DNA from: Pseudomonas sp. QS1027
GTDB taxonomy: Bacteria; Pseudomonadota; Gammaproteobacteria; Pseudomonadales; Pseudomonadaceae
NCBI RefSeq assembly: GCF_002814235.1
Contig: NZ_PHSU01000015.1
Location: 186,001 to 250,000, forward strand
Direction: 5' to 3'
DNA length: 64,000 bases
In this document: piece after piece, positions 42,798-51,727 of the stretch
Layout of the letters: every line of letters begins with the position of its first letter
How positions within the stretch are numbered: the stretch's first letter is position 1
Notes under the pieces: generated by a model
Database searches by the model: none
Told to the model about the DNA's origin: nothing
The model's input: only the letters and a program-made list of their open reading frames with translations
Translations under genes and position numbers: made by a program

Positions 42798-43575
42798 CCT
42801 GGACGGCTCCCTGGCAGCGGTCTTTCTCCGGCTGGGTGCTGCCCTGTTTACCTTCCTGCACGAAAGCCGCGCGATGTTCGGCGACAACATTACGCATGGC
42901 ACTGTAGTAGTCCGGCAGTTTTTTCAGGCTGTCGGTAAGCGGCAGCAGTTCGGCGCGCTGGTCGATGACGCCGCCGACCAGGTTGACCGTTTCCAGGGTC
43001 TTGACGGTGTCGCTGTTGGTGCCGAAGGGGTTGAAGGCCAGGCCGAGTACGCGTCCGGCGGCGTCGCGGGCGTTGCCGGTGCCCAGCAGCGGCAGTTCGA
43101 TGATGGGCCCGTTGCCGATGCCCCAGACGCCAAAGGTCTGGCCGAAGTCGGCGGTGTGACGGGGGATGCCCATCGGGTCCGAAACGTCGATCAGGCCCGC
43201 GACGCCGAGGGTGGTGTTGACTGTGAAACGTCCCAGGGTTGTGGCCGAACGTTTCAGGTTGCCTTGCAGCAAGTCGTTGACGAAGACCTTGGGCTCGCCA
43301 AAGTTGGTGGTGAAGTTATGCACACCGCGCTGGAAGAAATTCGGCAGGTGGAGATATCCACGGGCCACGGGGGCCAGGGCATAGTCATCGACGACCCTGT
43401 TGAAGGCGAAAATCCCCCGGTTGACCCGCTGGGCCGGGTCGAACACCGGGTGGTCGACTTGCGCGCAACTGGCGCTCGCCACCGGGGCCTGGCTGCTGCA
43501 GCCGGCCAGGTACGAAACGGTCAGCAACAGCGCGACGTGACGGAGCAGGGCGGGCGAACACTTGAGCGGGGGCAT
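42787..43575 (-). CDS. mlaA: MlaA (VacJ) outer-membrane lipoprotein
   Basis: Outer-membrane lipoprotein that removes phospholipids from the outer leaflet and passes them to the Mla pathway. It has 262 residues, with lipobox LAGC (cysteine about 26) and the conserved core DPAQRVNRGIFAFNRVVDDY, NFTTNFGEPKVFVNDLLQG and DFGQTFGVWGIGNGPIIELPLLG (about 139-161), diagnostic for the family. I chose the ATG at 43575, since the longer frame begins with TTG. Its other Mla partners are not in the window. A two-component system is divergent, with about 170 bases between starts. Confidence 0.94.
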   Translation of the reverse strand: MPPLKCSPALLRHVALLLTVSYLAGCSSQAPVASASCAQVDHPVFDPAQRVNRGIFAFNRVVDDYALAPVARGYLHLPNFFQRGVHNFTTNFGEPKVFVNDLLQGNLKRSATTLGRFTVNTTLGVAGLIDVSDPMGIPRHTADFGQTFGVWGIGNGPIIELPLLGTGNARDAAGRVLGLAFNPFGTNSDTVKTLETVNLVGGVIDQRAELLPLTDSLKKLPDYYSAMRNVVAEHRAAFVQEGKQGSTQPEKDRCQGAVQDGF

Positions 43576-43745
43576 GGGCAAACAATCTCTGCGGAATAAG
43601 GGCGGCCGATGCTGGCAGCCGCGCCTTGCGCAAAGATGTCTGCTTTATTGCTGGACTGATGGTTTGTTACCGCATTGAAATATATGACGGAGCGCGGCGA
43701 ATGGTTTTAGATGGAGCTCTTTCCCATTTCGAGTGATGGCCGCCG

Positions 43746-44456
43746 GTGAGCAGTCTGTTGATCGTGGACGACGACCTCGAGGTCCTTGCCCTGCTGAAGA
43801 AATTCTTTGTGTTGCATGGCTACACGGTGGAGGTCGCCGCCGATGGCGCCGCATTGTGGGCCGCGGTGGAGCGCCAGGCCCCGGACCTGATCATCCTTGA
43901 CCTGATGCTGCCAGGAGAGAACGGCTTGATGCTGTGCCAGCGCCTGCGTCGGCAGTACGCGACCCCGGTGATCATGCTGACCGCCATGGGCGAGTTGAGC
44001 GACCGGGTGGTGGGCCTGGAAATGGGCGCCGATGATTACCTGAGCAAACCCTTCGATGCCCGCGAGTTGCTGGCACGGGTTCGGGCGGTATTGCGCCGTG
44101 CCGGGGAAAGCCGGCCGTTGAGCGGTGAAGTGCCGCGCCCGCTGATCCGCTTCGCCGACTGGCAACTGGACCTGACCCGACGCGAACTGCGTTCGCCGGA
44201 CCAGGTGATGATCCCGCTGTCGGCCGGGGAGTTCGATCTGCTGCTGGTGTTTGTCGAGCATCCCCAGCGCATCCTCACCCGTGAACAACTGCTGGACCTG
44301 GCGCGCGGGCACAGCCATGACGCGTTCGACCGCAGCATCGACGTCCAGGTCAGCCGCCTGCGACGCAAGCTGGAGTTCGACACCAAGCGCCCGGCGATGA
44401 TTCGCACGGTGCGCAATGGCGGCTATCTGTTCACCCCCGAAGTGACACGCCAGTGA
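43746..44456 (+). CDS. OmpR/PhoB-family response regulator
   Basis: A 236-residue DNA-binding response regulator. The receiver domain (1-118) has the acidic pocket VDDD at 7-10, the phospho-acceptor aspartate in LIILDLMLPGENG (near 54) and the conserved lysine in DDYLSKPF (near 104). The C-terminal winged helix (about 140-236) has the family-typical LSAGEFDLLLVFVEHP, SRLRRKLE and IRTVRNGGYLF. It starts at GTG 43746. It overlaps the sensor kinase gene by GTGA. It may control the divergent mlaA gene, which would make it an envelope-stress system; this is inference from position. Confidence 0.92.
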   Translation: MSSLLIVDDDLEVLALLKKFFVLHGYTVEVAADGAALWAAVERQAPDLIILDLMLPGENGLMLCQRLRRQYATPVIMLTAMGELSDRVVGLEMGADDYLSKPFDARELLARVRAVLRRAGESRPLSGEVPRPLIRFADWQLDLTRRELRSPDQVMIPLSAGEFDLLLVFVEHPQRILTREQLLDLARGHSHDAFDRSIDVQVSRLRRKLEFDTKRPAMIRTVRNGGYLFTPEVTRQ

Positions 44457-45802
44457 GCCGCCTCGGAGCCGGGCGTTATCGCCCCAGGGACACGGTGGCG
44501 CGCTGGATCGCCCTGACCATCCTGATGGCCATGCTCACGGCGCTGGGGTTCAACGCGCTGTTCGTCAAACTGGCCGGTGTCTGGGCCTATCCCTCCCTGA
44601 TCGAGACCGGCCTGCTGGAAAAGATCGCCTCCATCAGTCGGGTGCTCGAAGCCTCCGACCCCGGGCAGCGTGCCCGTCTGGCGGCGGTGGTCAGCGACCC
44701 GAACATGCAGGTGAACTGGTACCTCGACCGTCACGATATCGCCCAGCCAAAAATCGTCGAAGAAGTCCGGGGCCGGGGCTCGGAAGCCATACGCCGGGCG
44801 CTCAATGCGCCGAATCGGCGGATCGAGGCCTATCGGCCCTCCGACTGGCCGGGCCCGGGCGGGCGCTATGCATTGCTGATCCAGTTGGATGATGGCTCCT
44901 GGCTTATGTTTTCTGCCGCCTCACGCAGTTGGGGGTTGGAGGAGGGGCCGCGCGGTCTGATCGTGATCGTACTGGTGCTGATTTCCACCGCTGTGGTCAC
45001 GCTGATCGCCACCCGGCGCCTGGCCAGGCCCCTGCAACAATTTGCCCAGGGCGCACGGCGTTTTGGCATCGACTTCCGGGCGCCGCCGGTGGAGCCGGTC
45101 GGGCCCCATGAAATCCGTCAGGCGATCCTCGCTTTCAACGCCATGCAGGCCCAGTTGCAACACTTCATCAAGGACCGCACGCAGATGCTCGCGGCCATCT
45201 CCCATGACCTGCGCACGCCCTTGACCCGCATGCGCTTGCGGGGTGAGTTCATCGAGGATGAGGAGCAACAGCAGCGGTTGTTTCGCGACGTCGATGAAAT
45301 GCAGGCGATGATCAACTCCGCACTGGAGTTCTTCCGGGACGATGCGCGCCTGGAAGAGGCAACCTCCTTCGACTTGGCGGAATTGCTGCAAACCCTGGTG
45401 GACGATTATCGCGACCAGGGGATTGAGGTCGACTTCGTGGGACCGTCCAGGTGGGTGTATTTCGGGCGACCATTGGGACTGAAGCGTGTCATCGGCAATT
45501 TGCTGGATAACGCCATCAAGTACGGCAGTCAGCCATCGATCGAGTTGGAGCCGGACGGAGAACGACTGCTGATCCGCGTGCAGGATCGTGGGCCGGGGAT
45601 CGCCGCGGATTACCTTGAGCAGGTGTTCGAACCGTTCTTCCGGCTGGAGAGTTCGCGCAACAAGAGTACGGGCGGTGTCGGACTGGGGTTGTCGGCGGCC
45701 CGGGCGATTGTGCAGGAGCAGGGTGGGGCGCTGACCCTGAGCAACCAGGCGGGTGGCGGGTTGATCGCCCTGGTGGCTTTGCCGGTGCAAGGGGCGTTGT
45801 AG
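44453..45802 (+). CDS. Sensor histidine kinase, EnvZ-like architecture
   Basis: A 449-residue membrane kinase: first helix about 19-39, a periplasmic region of about 120 residues, second helix about 165-183, HAMP (185-240), HisKA with the phospho-acceptor in AAISHDLRTPLTRMR (H near 248), and a HATPase domain with NLLDNAIKYG (N box), DRGPGIA (G1) and GVGLGLSAARAIV (G2). It starts with GTG overlapping the regulator stop. The periplasmic signal is unknown. It should phosphorylate the response regulator encoded just upstream. Confidence 0.92.
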   Translation: MSRLGAGRYRPRDTVARWIALTILMAMLTALGFNALFVKLAGVWAYPSLIETGLLEKIASISRVLEASDPGQRARLAAVVSDPNMQVNWYLDRHDIAQPKIVEEVRGRGSEAIRRALNAPNRRIEAYRPSDWPGPGGRYALLIQLDDGSWLMFSAASRSWGLEEGPRGLIVIVLVLISTAVVTLIATRRLARPLQQFAQGARRFGIDFRAPPVEPVGPHEIRQAILAFNAMQAQLQHFIKDRTQMLAAISHDLRTPLTRMRLRGEFIEDEEQQQRLFRDVDEMQAMINSALEFFRDDARLEEATSFDLAELLQTLVDDYRDQGIEVDFVGPSRWVYFGRPLGLKRVIGNLLDNAIKYGSQPSIELEPDGERLLIRVQDRGPGIAADYLEQVFEPFFRLESSRNKSTGGVGLGLSAARAIVQEQGGALTLSNQAGGGLIALVALPVQGAL

Positions 45803-46063
45803 TCAGCGCCCTGCGGACGTATTTGTTATCACGTTCTTTTAAGCATAAAACGTTGGCAACTTCATACAACGGTAAAGAGCACACTGTAATGCCTGGGGCG
45901 ATCAGTTTTTTTGATGCCAGCCCCCGGGTATTTGTTGTTTGACAGTCTTTTAACCAACACTGAAACTTTCCCCATTAAGGGTGACTTTCGCCCTGCCCAT
46001 TGTTTTGCCCTGCCTTGATATAAAACCAAACAAAAAGCCCTCCATTGTGCAGTAGCCAAAACC

Positions 46064-47950
46064 ATGAATATTCATTTGAAGTTCAGTCAGAAGATCCTGC
46101 TCGCCGTTTCTACCGTGGTTGTTGTGGTCTTTGCGGTTTTCGCACTGTATGGCGATTATCAACAGCGCAACGCAATCAGCGGGAATATCGAGAACAACTT
46201 GCACACCACCGGGCAGGTCCTGGCCCAGAATATTCAAACCTGGTTGAGCGATCGTTTGTTGTTGGTGGACGCGATGGCCCAGGTTGTCGCGCTCGACCCG
46301 GCCAAGGAGAAGGTTCATACCCTGCTTCAACAGCCTGCGCTTACCTCGACTTTCGTCGCCAGCTACAGGGCAACACGCGACGGCGCCTTCGATATCTTTC
46401 CTGACCGGGTCATGCCCGACGGCTACGATCCGCGCCAGCGGCCCTGGTACTCGGACGCGGTTAAAAACGGCCCGATCCTGACCGAACCCTATATTGGCGT
46501 GGGCAGCGACTACCTGGTCATGAGCGAGGCTGCTCCGATCAAGTCCGGTGATCAGGTACTGGGTGTGCTTGGGGTCAATATCAGCCTGGACAAGATGGCC
46601 CGGATGATCAACGCCCAGGATTTCGGCGGCATCGGTTATGCCTTCCTGGTCAGTGCCGACGGCAATATCCTGGTGCACCCCGACAAGACCCTGGTCACCA
46701 AGAACCTGCGTGATATCTACGGCATGGAGCCGGCGCGGATCGGCGCCGAACTGACCGAGGTGCATCAGGCGGGCAGCACGCAGCTGCTGACCTTCATGCC
46801 CGTGCAAGGCCTGCCTTCGGTGAAATGGTCTGTGGGCCTGGCCGTCGACAAGGACAAGGCCTACGCGGCGTTGACCCAGTTTCGTCTTTCGGTGCTGATC
46901 GCGACTGTCGTACTGCTGGCTATCACCTTTGTGTTGCTCAGCCTGTTGATAAGGCTGCTGATGAAGCCCTTGCACCATATGACCCGTGCGCTGGAGGACA
47001 TTGCCCAGGGCGATGGCGATCTGACGCAGCGCCTGCCAATCCAGTCGCGTGACGAGTTCGGCCATCTGGCGGGGGCCTTCAATCGTTTTGTCGAGCGCAT
47101 CCATGGCTCGATCCGCGAAGTGGCCTCGACCACCGCGCGTTTGAGCCAGGTGGCCAGCCGGGTGGTCAATGCCTCCAACGCCTCGATGAGCAACTCGGAT
47201 AACCAGTCCCAGCGCACCAGCAGTGTCGCGGCGGCCATCAATCAATTGGGCGCCGCCGCCCAGGAGATCGCCGTAAATGCCGCGGATGCCTCACAGGGCG
47301 CCTCCGATGCGCGGGACACGGCCGATGAAGCGCGGCGGGTGGTCGATCGCTCGATCCAGGCGATGAATGAACTGTCGGCCAAGATCCTTTCCTCCAGCGC
47401 CCGGATCGAGCAGCTCAATAGCCACACTTCGAGCATCGGCCAGATACTCAAGGTGATCCAGGCGATTTCCGAGCAGACCAATCTGCTGGCACTGAATGCC
47501 GCCATCGAGGCCGCCCGGGCGGGAGAGTCCGGGCGCGGTTTTTCGGTGGTCGCCGATGAGGTACGCAACCTTGCCGGACGGACCCAGGCTTCGGCCCAGC
47601 AGATCCACGGGATGATCGAGGAACTGCAAGTCGGTTCCCGGCAGGCGGTACGGACCATGGCCGAGAGCCAGCAATACAGCGCGGAGAGCGTGACCATCGC
47701 CAATCAGGCCGGCGAGCACCTGGGGCAGGTTACCCGGCGTATCGGCGAGATCGACGGGATGAACCAGTCGGTGGCCGCCGCCACCGAAGAACAGACCGCC
47801 GTGGTCGAGGCGATCAATATGGACATCACCCAGATCGATACCTTGAACAAGGATGCGGTGGAGAACCTCAACGCCACGCTCCTGGCCTGTTCCGATCTGG
47901 AGCAGCAGACCGCTCGGTTGGAGCAACTGGTCAGCGGTTTCCGTATTTGA
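46064..47950 (+). CDS. Methyl-accepting chemotaxis protein with dCache sensor
   Basis: A 628-residue chemoreceptor: helix 1 (about 10-30), a large periplasmic double-Cache domain (about 35-275), helix 2 (about 280-300), HAMP, and a signalling domain with EQTNLLALNAAIEAARAGES (about 473-492). The Cache pocket has YDPRQRPWYSDA and, further on, TEPYIG and GVLGVNISLD, which fit the Y/R/W/Y...Y...D pattern of amino-acid-binding dCache receptors such as PctA. An amino-acid attractant is therefore likely. The ATG at 46064 is the only start ahead of helix 1. It is a single gene. Confidence 0.92.
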   Translation: MNIHLKFSQKILLAVSTVVVVVFAVFALYGDYQQRNAISGNIENNLHTTGQVLAQNIQTWLSDRLLLVDAMAQVVALDPAKEKVHTLLQQPALTSTFVASYRATRDGAFDIFPDRVMPDGYDPRQRPWYSDAVKNGPILTEPYIGVGSDYLVMSEAAPIKSGDQVLGVLGVNISLDKMARMINAQDFGGIGYAFLVSADGNILVHPDKTLVTKNLRDIYGMEPARIGAELTEVHQAGSTQLLTFMPVQGLPSVKWSVGLAVDKDKAYAALTQFRLSVLIATVVLLAITFVLLSLLIRLLMKPLHHMTRALEDIAQGDGDLTQRLPIQSRDEFGHLAGAFNRFVERIHGSIREVASTTARLSQVASRVVNASNASMSNSDNQSQRTSSVAAAINQLGAAAQEIAVNAADASQGASDARDTADEARRVVDRSIQAMNELSAKILSSSARIEQLNSHTSSIGQILKVIQAISEQTNLLALNAAIEAARAGESGRGFSVVADEVRNLAGRTQASAQQIHGMIEELQVGSRQAVRTMAESQQYSAESVTIANQAGEHLGQVTRRIGEIDGMNQSVAAATEEQTAVVEAINMDITQIDTLNKDAVENLNATLLACSDLEQQTARLEQLVSGFRI

Positions 47951-48016
47951 GGTGCGCTTTGCCTGAGAGGCCCTTCGCACGAAGTTGCTATTCGCCCGGG
48001 AGTCTCGTATAAGTCG

Positions 48017-48050
48017 GCATAAACATGCAGACTCAGGCGTAAACATGCAT
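48017..48050. promoter_or_regulatory. Direct repeat at the start of the DeoR-family gene
   Basis: GGCATAAACATGCA (48017-48030) and GGCGTAAACATGCA (48037-48050) are two copies differing at one base, with starts 20 bp apart. The second covers the ATG. DeoR-type regulators often bind direct repeats, so this could be an autoregulatory operator. Confidence 0.4.
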
Positions 48051-48833
48051 AGCGTCCATCAAGCTTCGGAATTGCCTTACCTGCGGCGGCAAAAGATCCT
48101 GTTGTTGCTCGAACGGGACGGTAAGGTCATGGCCTCTGAGCTGGGCCAGCATTTCGCGGTGTCGGAAGACACCATCCGCCGCGACCTTGCCGAGCTCTCC
48201 CAGGCCGGGCTGTTGCAGCGGGTCCATGGCGGCGCGCTGCCGCGTCCCAAGGACACCGGCAAGGACTACTTCACCCGGGTCGCCGAACCCAATGAAGTGA
48301 AAACCCAGCTGGCGAAAATGGCCGCACGTCGGGTTGAATCGGGGCAGATCGTGCTGTTCGACTCCGGTAGTACAACTTTGCAGATCGCCCAGTCGCTGCC
48401 GTCCGGGCTGTCGATCACCGCCGTCACCTGTTCGCCGATGATCGCCATGACCCTGGCCGAGCATCCGGGTATCACCGTGATCCTCGCGGGTGGCAAGCTC
48501 AACCCGGCGACCATGGCCTCTGGCGGGCATGAGGCGGTGCGGTTGATCCAGGGCATCAAGGCCGACCTGCTGTTTACCGGCGTTTGTGCGATTCACCCGG
48601 AAATGGGGATTACCTCCCTGTATTACGACGAAGTCGCCGTGAAACAGGCCATGCTCGACAGCGCCTCGCACGTGGTGGCGGTGACCACGGCCGATAAGCT
48701 CGGCGCCGTGGAGCCGTTTGTGGTCGCACCCTGTTCGCGCTTGCAGACGATGCTGACGGAGCACTTTGTACCGTCGGAGGATATCCAGGCTTATCGGCGC
48801 ATGGGGATCGAGGTCGTGCAGTTGGAGGTTTGA
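48045..48833 (+). CDS. DeoR-family transcriptional regulator
   Basis: A 262-residue DeoR/GlpR-type repressor. The N-terminal helix-turn-helix is RRQKILLLLERDGKVMASEL then VSEDTIRRDLAELSQAGLL (about 29-53). The C-terminal effector domain has the DeoR signature DSGSTTLQIAQSLP (about 109-122) and TADKLGA near 224; such domains bind phosphorylated sugars or related metabolites. I chose the ATG at 48045; the earlier in-frame start would include the repeat region. There is no adjacent sugar operon, so the target is unknown. Confidence 0.9.
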   Translation: MHSVHQASELPYLRRQKILLLLERDGKVMASELGQHFAVSEDTIRRDLAELSQAGLLQRVHGGALPRPKDTGKDYFTRVAEPNEVKTQLAKMAARRVESGQIVLFDSGSTTLQIAQSLPSGLSITAVTCSPMIAMTLAEHPGITVILAGGKLNPATMASGGHEAVRLIQGIKADLLFTGVCAIHPEMGITSLYYDEVAVKQAMLDSASHVVAVTTADKLGAVEPFVVAPCSRLQTMLTEHFVPSEDIQAYRRMGIEVVQLEV

Positions 48834-49040
48834 GAGGAGGGCGTTGCCGGGTGCAGTTGACCGTCTGTCGTATGAGTCAGGATTTCCGGGCGTTGCAGAG
48901 TCGCCGTGCAGATCGTCGAGGCCTCTAGCTGAGCCCTCTTGAACCAGTCATCTTGTAATCGAAGGTAACAAAACATTGCAATGGTCGGTCGGCTCGCCGC
49001 ATCATTGCAGGCCTACTCCCCAAAGAGGCCCCCTGAGGAA

Positions 49041-49910
49041 ATGGATTCTCAGATCATAGGCATCGATTTCGCCGATTGGCGGATGCCTGAAGTGAACGCG
49101 GACTGGATCGCTGCGTTGGAAGCGGGCAAGGTGCTTTATTTCCCCCGGTTGTCGTTTGAACTGCGGGAAGAAGAGAAGTCCTTGCTCCGTCCGGATATTC
49201 GCTCACCCAAGGCTCGTAATATCAGCCTGGATGCGAATAATCACCTCAAGGGCGCCGAAGGCGATGCTGCCGTGCAACAGGCGCTGACCGAGATGATCGG
49301 ACGTTTCCGCGAGCAGGCGCAGACGTTGGTATATTCGCTGCTGCCTCGCTACCAGGGTGCTTTGCGCCTGGCACCTACCAGCTACCGTCCGATGCAGGTC
49401 GAGACCCGTGCCCAGTCCTGGCGCGCGGATGATCGTCGCCTGCATGTCGACGCCTTTCCTTCGCGTCCCAACTACGGTGAGCGGATTCTACGGGTGTTCA
49501 GCAACATCAACCCCGAGGGTGTGCCGCGTGTGTGGCGTGTGGGCGAGCCTTTCGAAACGGTGGCCCGCAAGTTCCTGCCACGGGCCAAGCCCTATGTGGC
49601 CTGGCAGGCCAGCCTGTTGAAGGCGTTGCACATCACCAAGTCATATCGCAGCGAATATGACCATCTGATGTTGCAGTTGCATGACGGCATGAAGGGCGAT
49701 CAGGCCTATCAGGAAACCGCCGAGCAAGTGACCATGCCATTCGCTGCCGGCTCGGTCTGGGTGTGCTTCTCGGACCAGGTGCCGCATGCGGTCATGTCCG
49801 GCCAGTACATGCTCGAGCAGACTCTGCACATACCTGCCGACAAGCAGTACGACCCCCAGTCCAATCCCTTGGCGATCCTGACGCGGATGATGGGTCGGCC
49901 TTTGGTTTGA
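49041..49910 (+). CDS. kdoO: Kdo hydroxylase family protein (KdoO-type, Fe/2-oxoglutarate)
   Basis: A 289-residue protein of the Kdo-hydroxylase family, iron/2-oxoglutarate dioxygenases that convert Kdo in the inner LPS core to Ko. The likely iron site is HVDAF (H-x-D, near 137) with the distal histidine in QVPHAVMSG (near 252). The segment RNISLDANNHLKGAEGD near 60-76 is family-typical. The start is uncertain: ATG 48981 would add 20 residues. The enzyme would act at the inner membrane on lipid A-Kdo. It stands alone, not in an LPS gene cluster. Confidence 0.75.
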   Translation: MDSQIIGIDFADWRMPEVNADWIAALEAGKVLYFPRLSFELREEEKSLLRPDIRSPKARNISLDANNHLKGAEGDAAVQQALTEMIGRFREQAQTLVYSLLPRYQGALRLAPTSYRPMQVETRAQSWRADDRRLHVDAFPSRPNYGERILRVFSNINPEGVPRVWRVGEPFETVARKFLPRAKPYVAWQASLLKALHITKSYRSEYDHLMLQLHDGMKGDQAYQETAEQVTMPFAAGSVWVCFSDQVPHAVMSGQYMLEQTLHIPADKQYDPQSNPLAILTRMMGRPLV

Positions 49911-50590
49911 GGCCTCGCACTGACTGACCTGTGCGCGGCCGACTGGGTACTCGGCTGTGCAACCCCCCCCCTCGCGAATATTGGCGTCTGCCCGGCATGC
50001 CGCCGGGTAGAGCGTGCGCGTTGCTTTTTGCCTGAGTTAGAAAAATGACGGAAATATGAACACTTGGTCAGTATTTTTTGAACCAAATTCAAGATCGACG
50101 AGTTCGGGGCCAAGGTCGGTATCGCGTTCTGATGAATGAAGCGCGTGAGCCCAGGCTTGCGCGCTTCATCCCCGAGCTTGCCGCACTTTTGCCTGCAATA
50201 GCCTGTTCCTTCTCGTACCCCCTAGACGCCGCGCCAGCGAAATAGTAGCTTTCCTCCCCAAAGCCCTCTGCTACTGGCCCTCTCCACGCGCCAGCGACTC
50301 AGGCCTTCATGGCGGTTAAGGAATACGCAGTGAAACTGCCGATGACGTGCTGATCGATTTCAGCCTTGTCCGGTAGTCACTTTTCAAGGACGAGCGATGG
50401 CCTGTCGGTCCAACTACTCAAACCTGAAAAACCACCCGACCGTATTGATTGATGTCGACGAGCGTTGCTCGGCGATTGTCGATGGCGCGTTCGCGCAGGT
50501 GCAGGTTGTCCGGAAAAAGTGATTTTCCTGCCTTTAATCCCCTGGATACTATCCCGCATCCCCTGTCCTGTTCTTCCCAAGGAGCTGTAA
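49911..50590. other. 680-bp stretch with little coding content
   Basis: I see no conventional gene. It holds a long hairpin at 50136-50169 (outer arms ATGAAGCGCG and CGCGCTTCAT) without a T-run. It also holds a possible 41-codon frame at 50397-50522, with AAGGA ahead of its ATG, listed separately. The region 50030-50110 is AT-rich and may contain a promoter. Confidence 0.5.
50397..50522 (+). CDS. Possible 41-residue small protein or gene fragment
   Basis: A short frame with AAGGA 13 bases before its ATG. The translated piece HPTVLIDVDERCSAIVDGAF looks protein-like, and the frame ends in VRKK. I do not recognise it. It may be a real small protein or the leftover of a larger gene; the TM2 gene follows 68 bases later on the same strand. 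Confidence 0.3.
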   Translation: MACRSNYSNLKNHPTVLIDVDERCSAIVDGAFAQVQVVRKK

Positions 50591-51034
50591 ATGAAAGGCA
50601 AGATCCTGAGTTACGACACCAACACCCGTAACGGCATTATTTCCGGTGATGACGGCAACCGTTACACCTTTGACGTGGTCGAGTGGAAAGCCGCGGTGCT
50701 GCCCAAGGCCGGCGCCCGTGTCGACTTCGCCAGCAATGGTGCGTTTGCCGAGGCCATCTTCGCCGACGGCGCTGCTGCGAGCGGCAACTCCAAGAAGATC
50801 CCGGCGGCCCTGCTGGCGTTCTTCCTCGGTGCTTTTGGCGTGCACAAGTTCTACCTGGGCTACAACGTCCAGGGCGTGATCATGCTGCTGGTGTTCCTGT
50901 TCGGCTGGCTGCTGCTCGGTATCCCGTCGATCGTGATCAGTATTGTCGCCTTTGTTGAGTTCATCATTTACCTGCTCAAGTCCGAAGATGACTTCGAGCA
51001 GACTTATGTGGTTGGTAAACGCGGCTGGTTCTGA
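50591..51034 (+). CDS. TM2-domain membrane protein with OB-like N-terminus
   Basis: A 147-residue protein. Residues 1-57 (MKGKILSYDTNTRNGIISGD start) read like a small beta-barrel similar to a cold-shock fold. After a linker, residues 68-125 form a TM2 domain: a basic KKIPAALLAFFLGAFGVHKF then YLGYNVQGVIMLLVFL, two hydrophobic helices with the family loop. A third hydrophobic stretch follows to about 130. The function of the family is unknown; TM2 proteins are small inner-membrane proteins. The ATG at 50591 has AAGGAG upstream. A strong terminator lies 240 bases downstream. Confidence 0.85.
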   Translation: MKGKILSYDTNTRNGIISGDDGNRYTFDVVEWKAAVLPKAGARVDFASNGAFAEAIFADGAAASGNSKKIPAALLAFFLGAFGVHKFYLGYNVQGVIMLLVFLFGWLLLGIPSIVISIVAFVEFIIYLLKSEDDFEQTYVVGKRGWF

Positions 51035-51276
51035 GTCACTGATTCCTGGGCTTGAGTGAGTCCGGGTCGGTTGTCTGCGTTGGGCAGGGGCACGTTGGGT
51101 GCTCCTGTTCGACTGACGAATGTCCTGCCTGTATAGCGGCTTTGCCTTACCCTCTCGATATTTCCTGAGAACATGCTTGCTAGCGATAGCCGTTGGGCTG
51201 ACGCGGCACCTTCGGCATGCCCTGGTTTTGAGGGTGAGCGAGCGGCGATGTGGCCGTTGCCGGATAAATCGAGGCG

Positions 51277-51307
51277 AAAAAAAACCACCTTAGTAGGGTG
51301 GTTTTTT
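51277..51307 (+). terminator. Intrinsic terminator downstream of the TM2 gene
   Basis: AAAAAACCACC and GGGTGGTTTTTT pair across a six-base loop, with T-run on the right and A-run on the left, so it works in both directions. Confidence 0.85.
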
Positions 51308-51339
51308 CCGCAAGCCGGATGTGAAGCTAGCTTGCTCAT

Positions 51340-51358
51340 CTCACTGAGACTAACAACG
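51340..51358 (+). repeat. Direct repeat, copy 1 of CTCACTGAGACTAACAACG
   Basis: This 19-base sequence recurs exactly at 51642-51660, 302 bases downstream. The flanks differ, so the exact match is not simply part of a longer recent duplication. Confidence 0.8.
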
Positions 51359-51641
51359 AACCTTTACTCTACTGAAGTCATGTTTATCACGCAAGCCTGG
51401 GAGTAGTTCATTATATTTCTGAGTGTTGAGGTGAGTTGAAGGCCTGCAATGTTTTGATTGAGATTTTTCGGACAAGTAACATTTTTTGCTTTCAGTTCCA
51501 TATTCGAGCTGAGGTATGATTTTTGGGCTCTTTCGTTAAAAGACTTTATGAAGTGGTCAAGCCAGCGCGCGCATTTAGGACCTCCTGACACGGTTTAGTA
51601 CCCCGTGCCGGATTGGCTCAGGGGGCCATCGGCCTGGCCAC

Positions 51642-51660
51642 CTCACTGAGACTAACAACG
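51642..51660 (+). repeat. Direct repeat, copy 2 of CTCACTGAGACTAACAACG
   Basis: Exact second copy of the 19-base sequence at 51340-51358, lying 68 bases before the 33-codon frame. Confidence 0.8.
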
Positions 51661-51727
51661 TAGTTCTCGAAGGCATGCGTGTTCCGGTAAGTGTGCTTGA
51701 GGGTTGGCCCACTTTGGGGGTCAATGT

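Noticed and set aside
51364..51591. A 75-codon minus-strand frame in the gene-poor kilobase
   Set aside because: AT-rich, begins with GTG without a suitable ribosome site and has no recognisable motif; not enough to call a gene.
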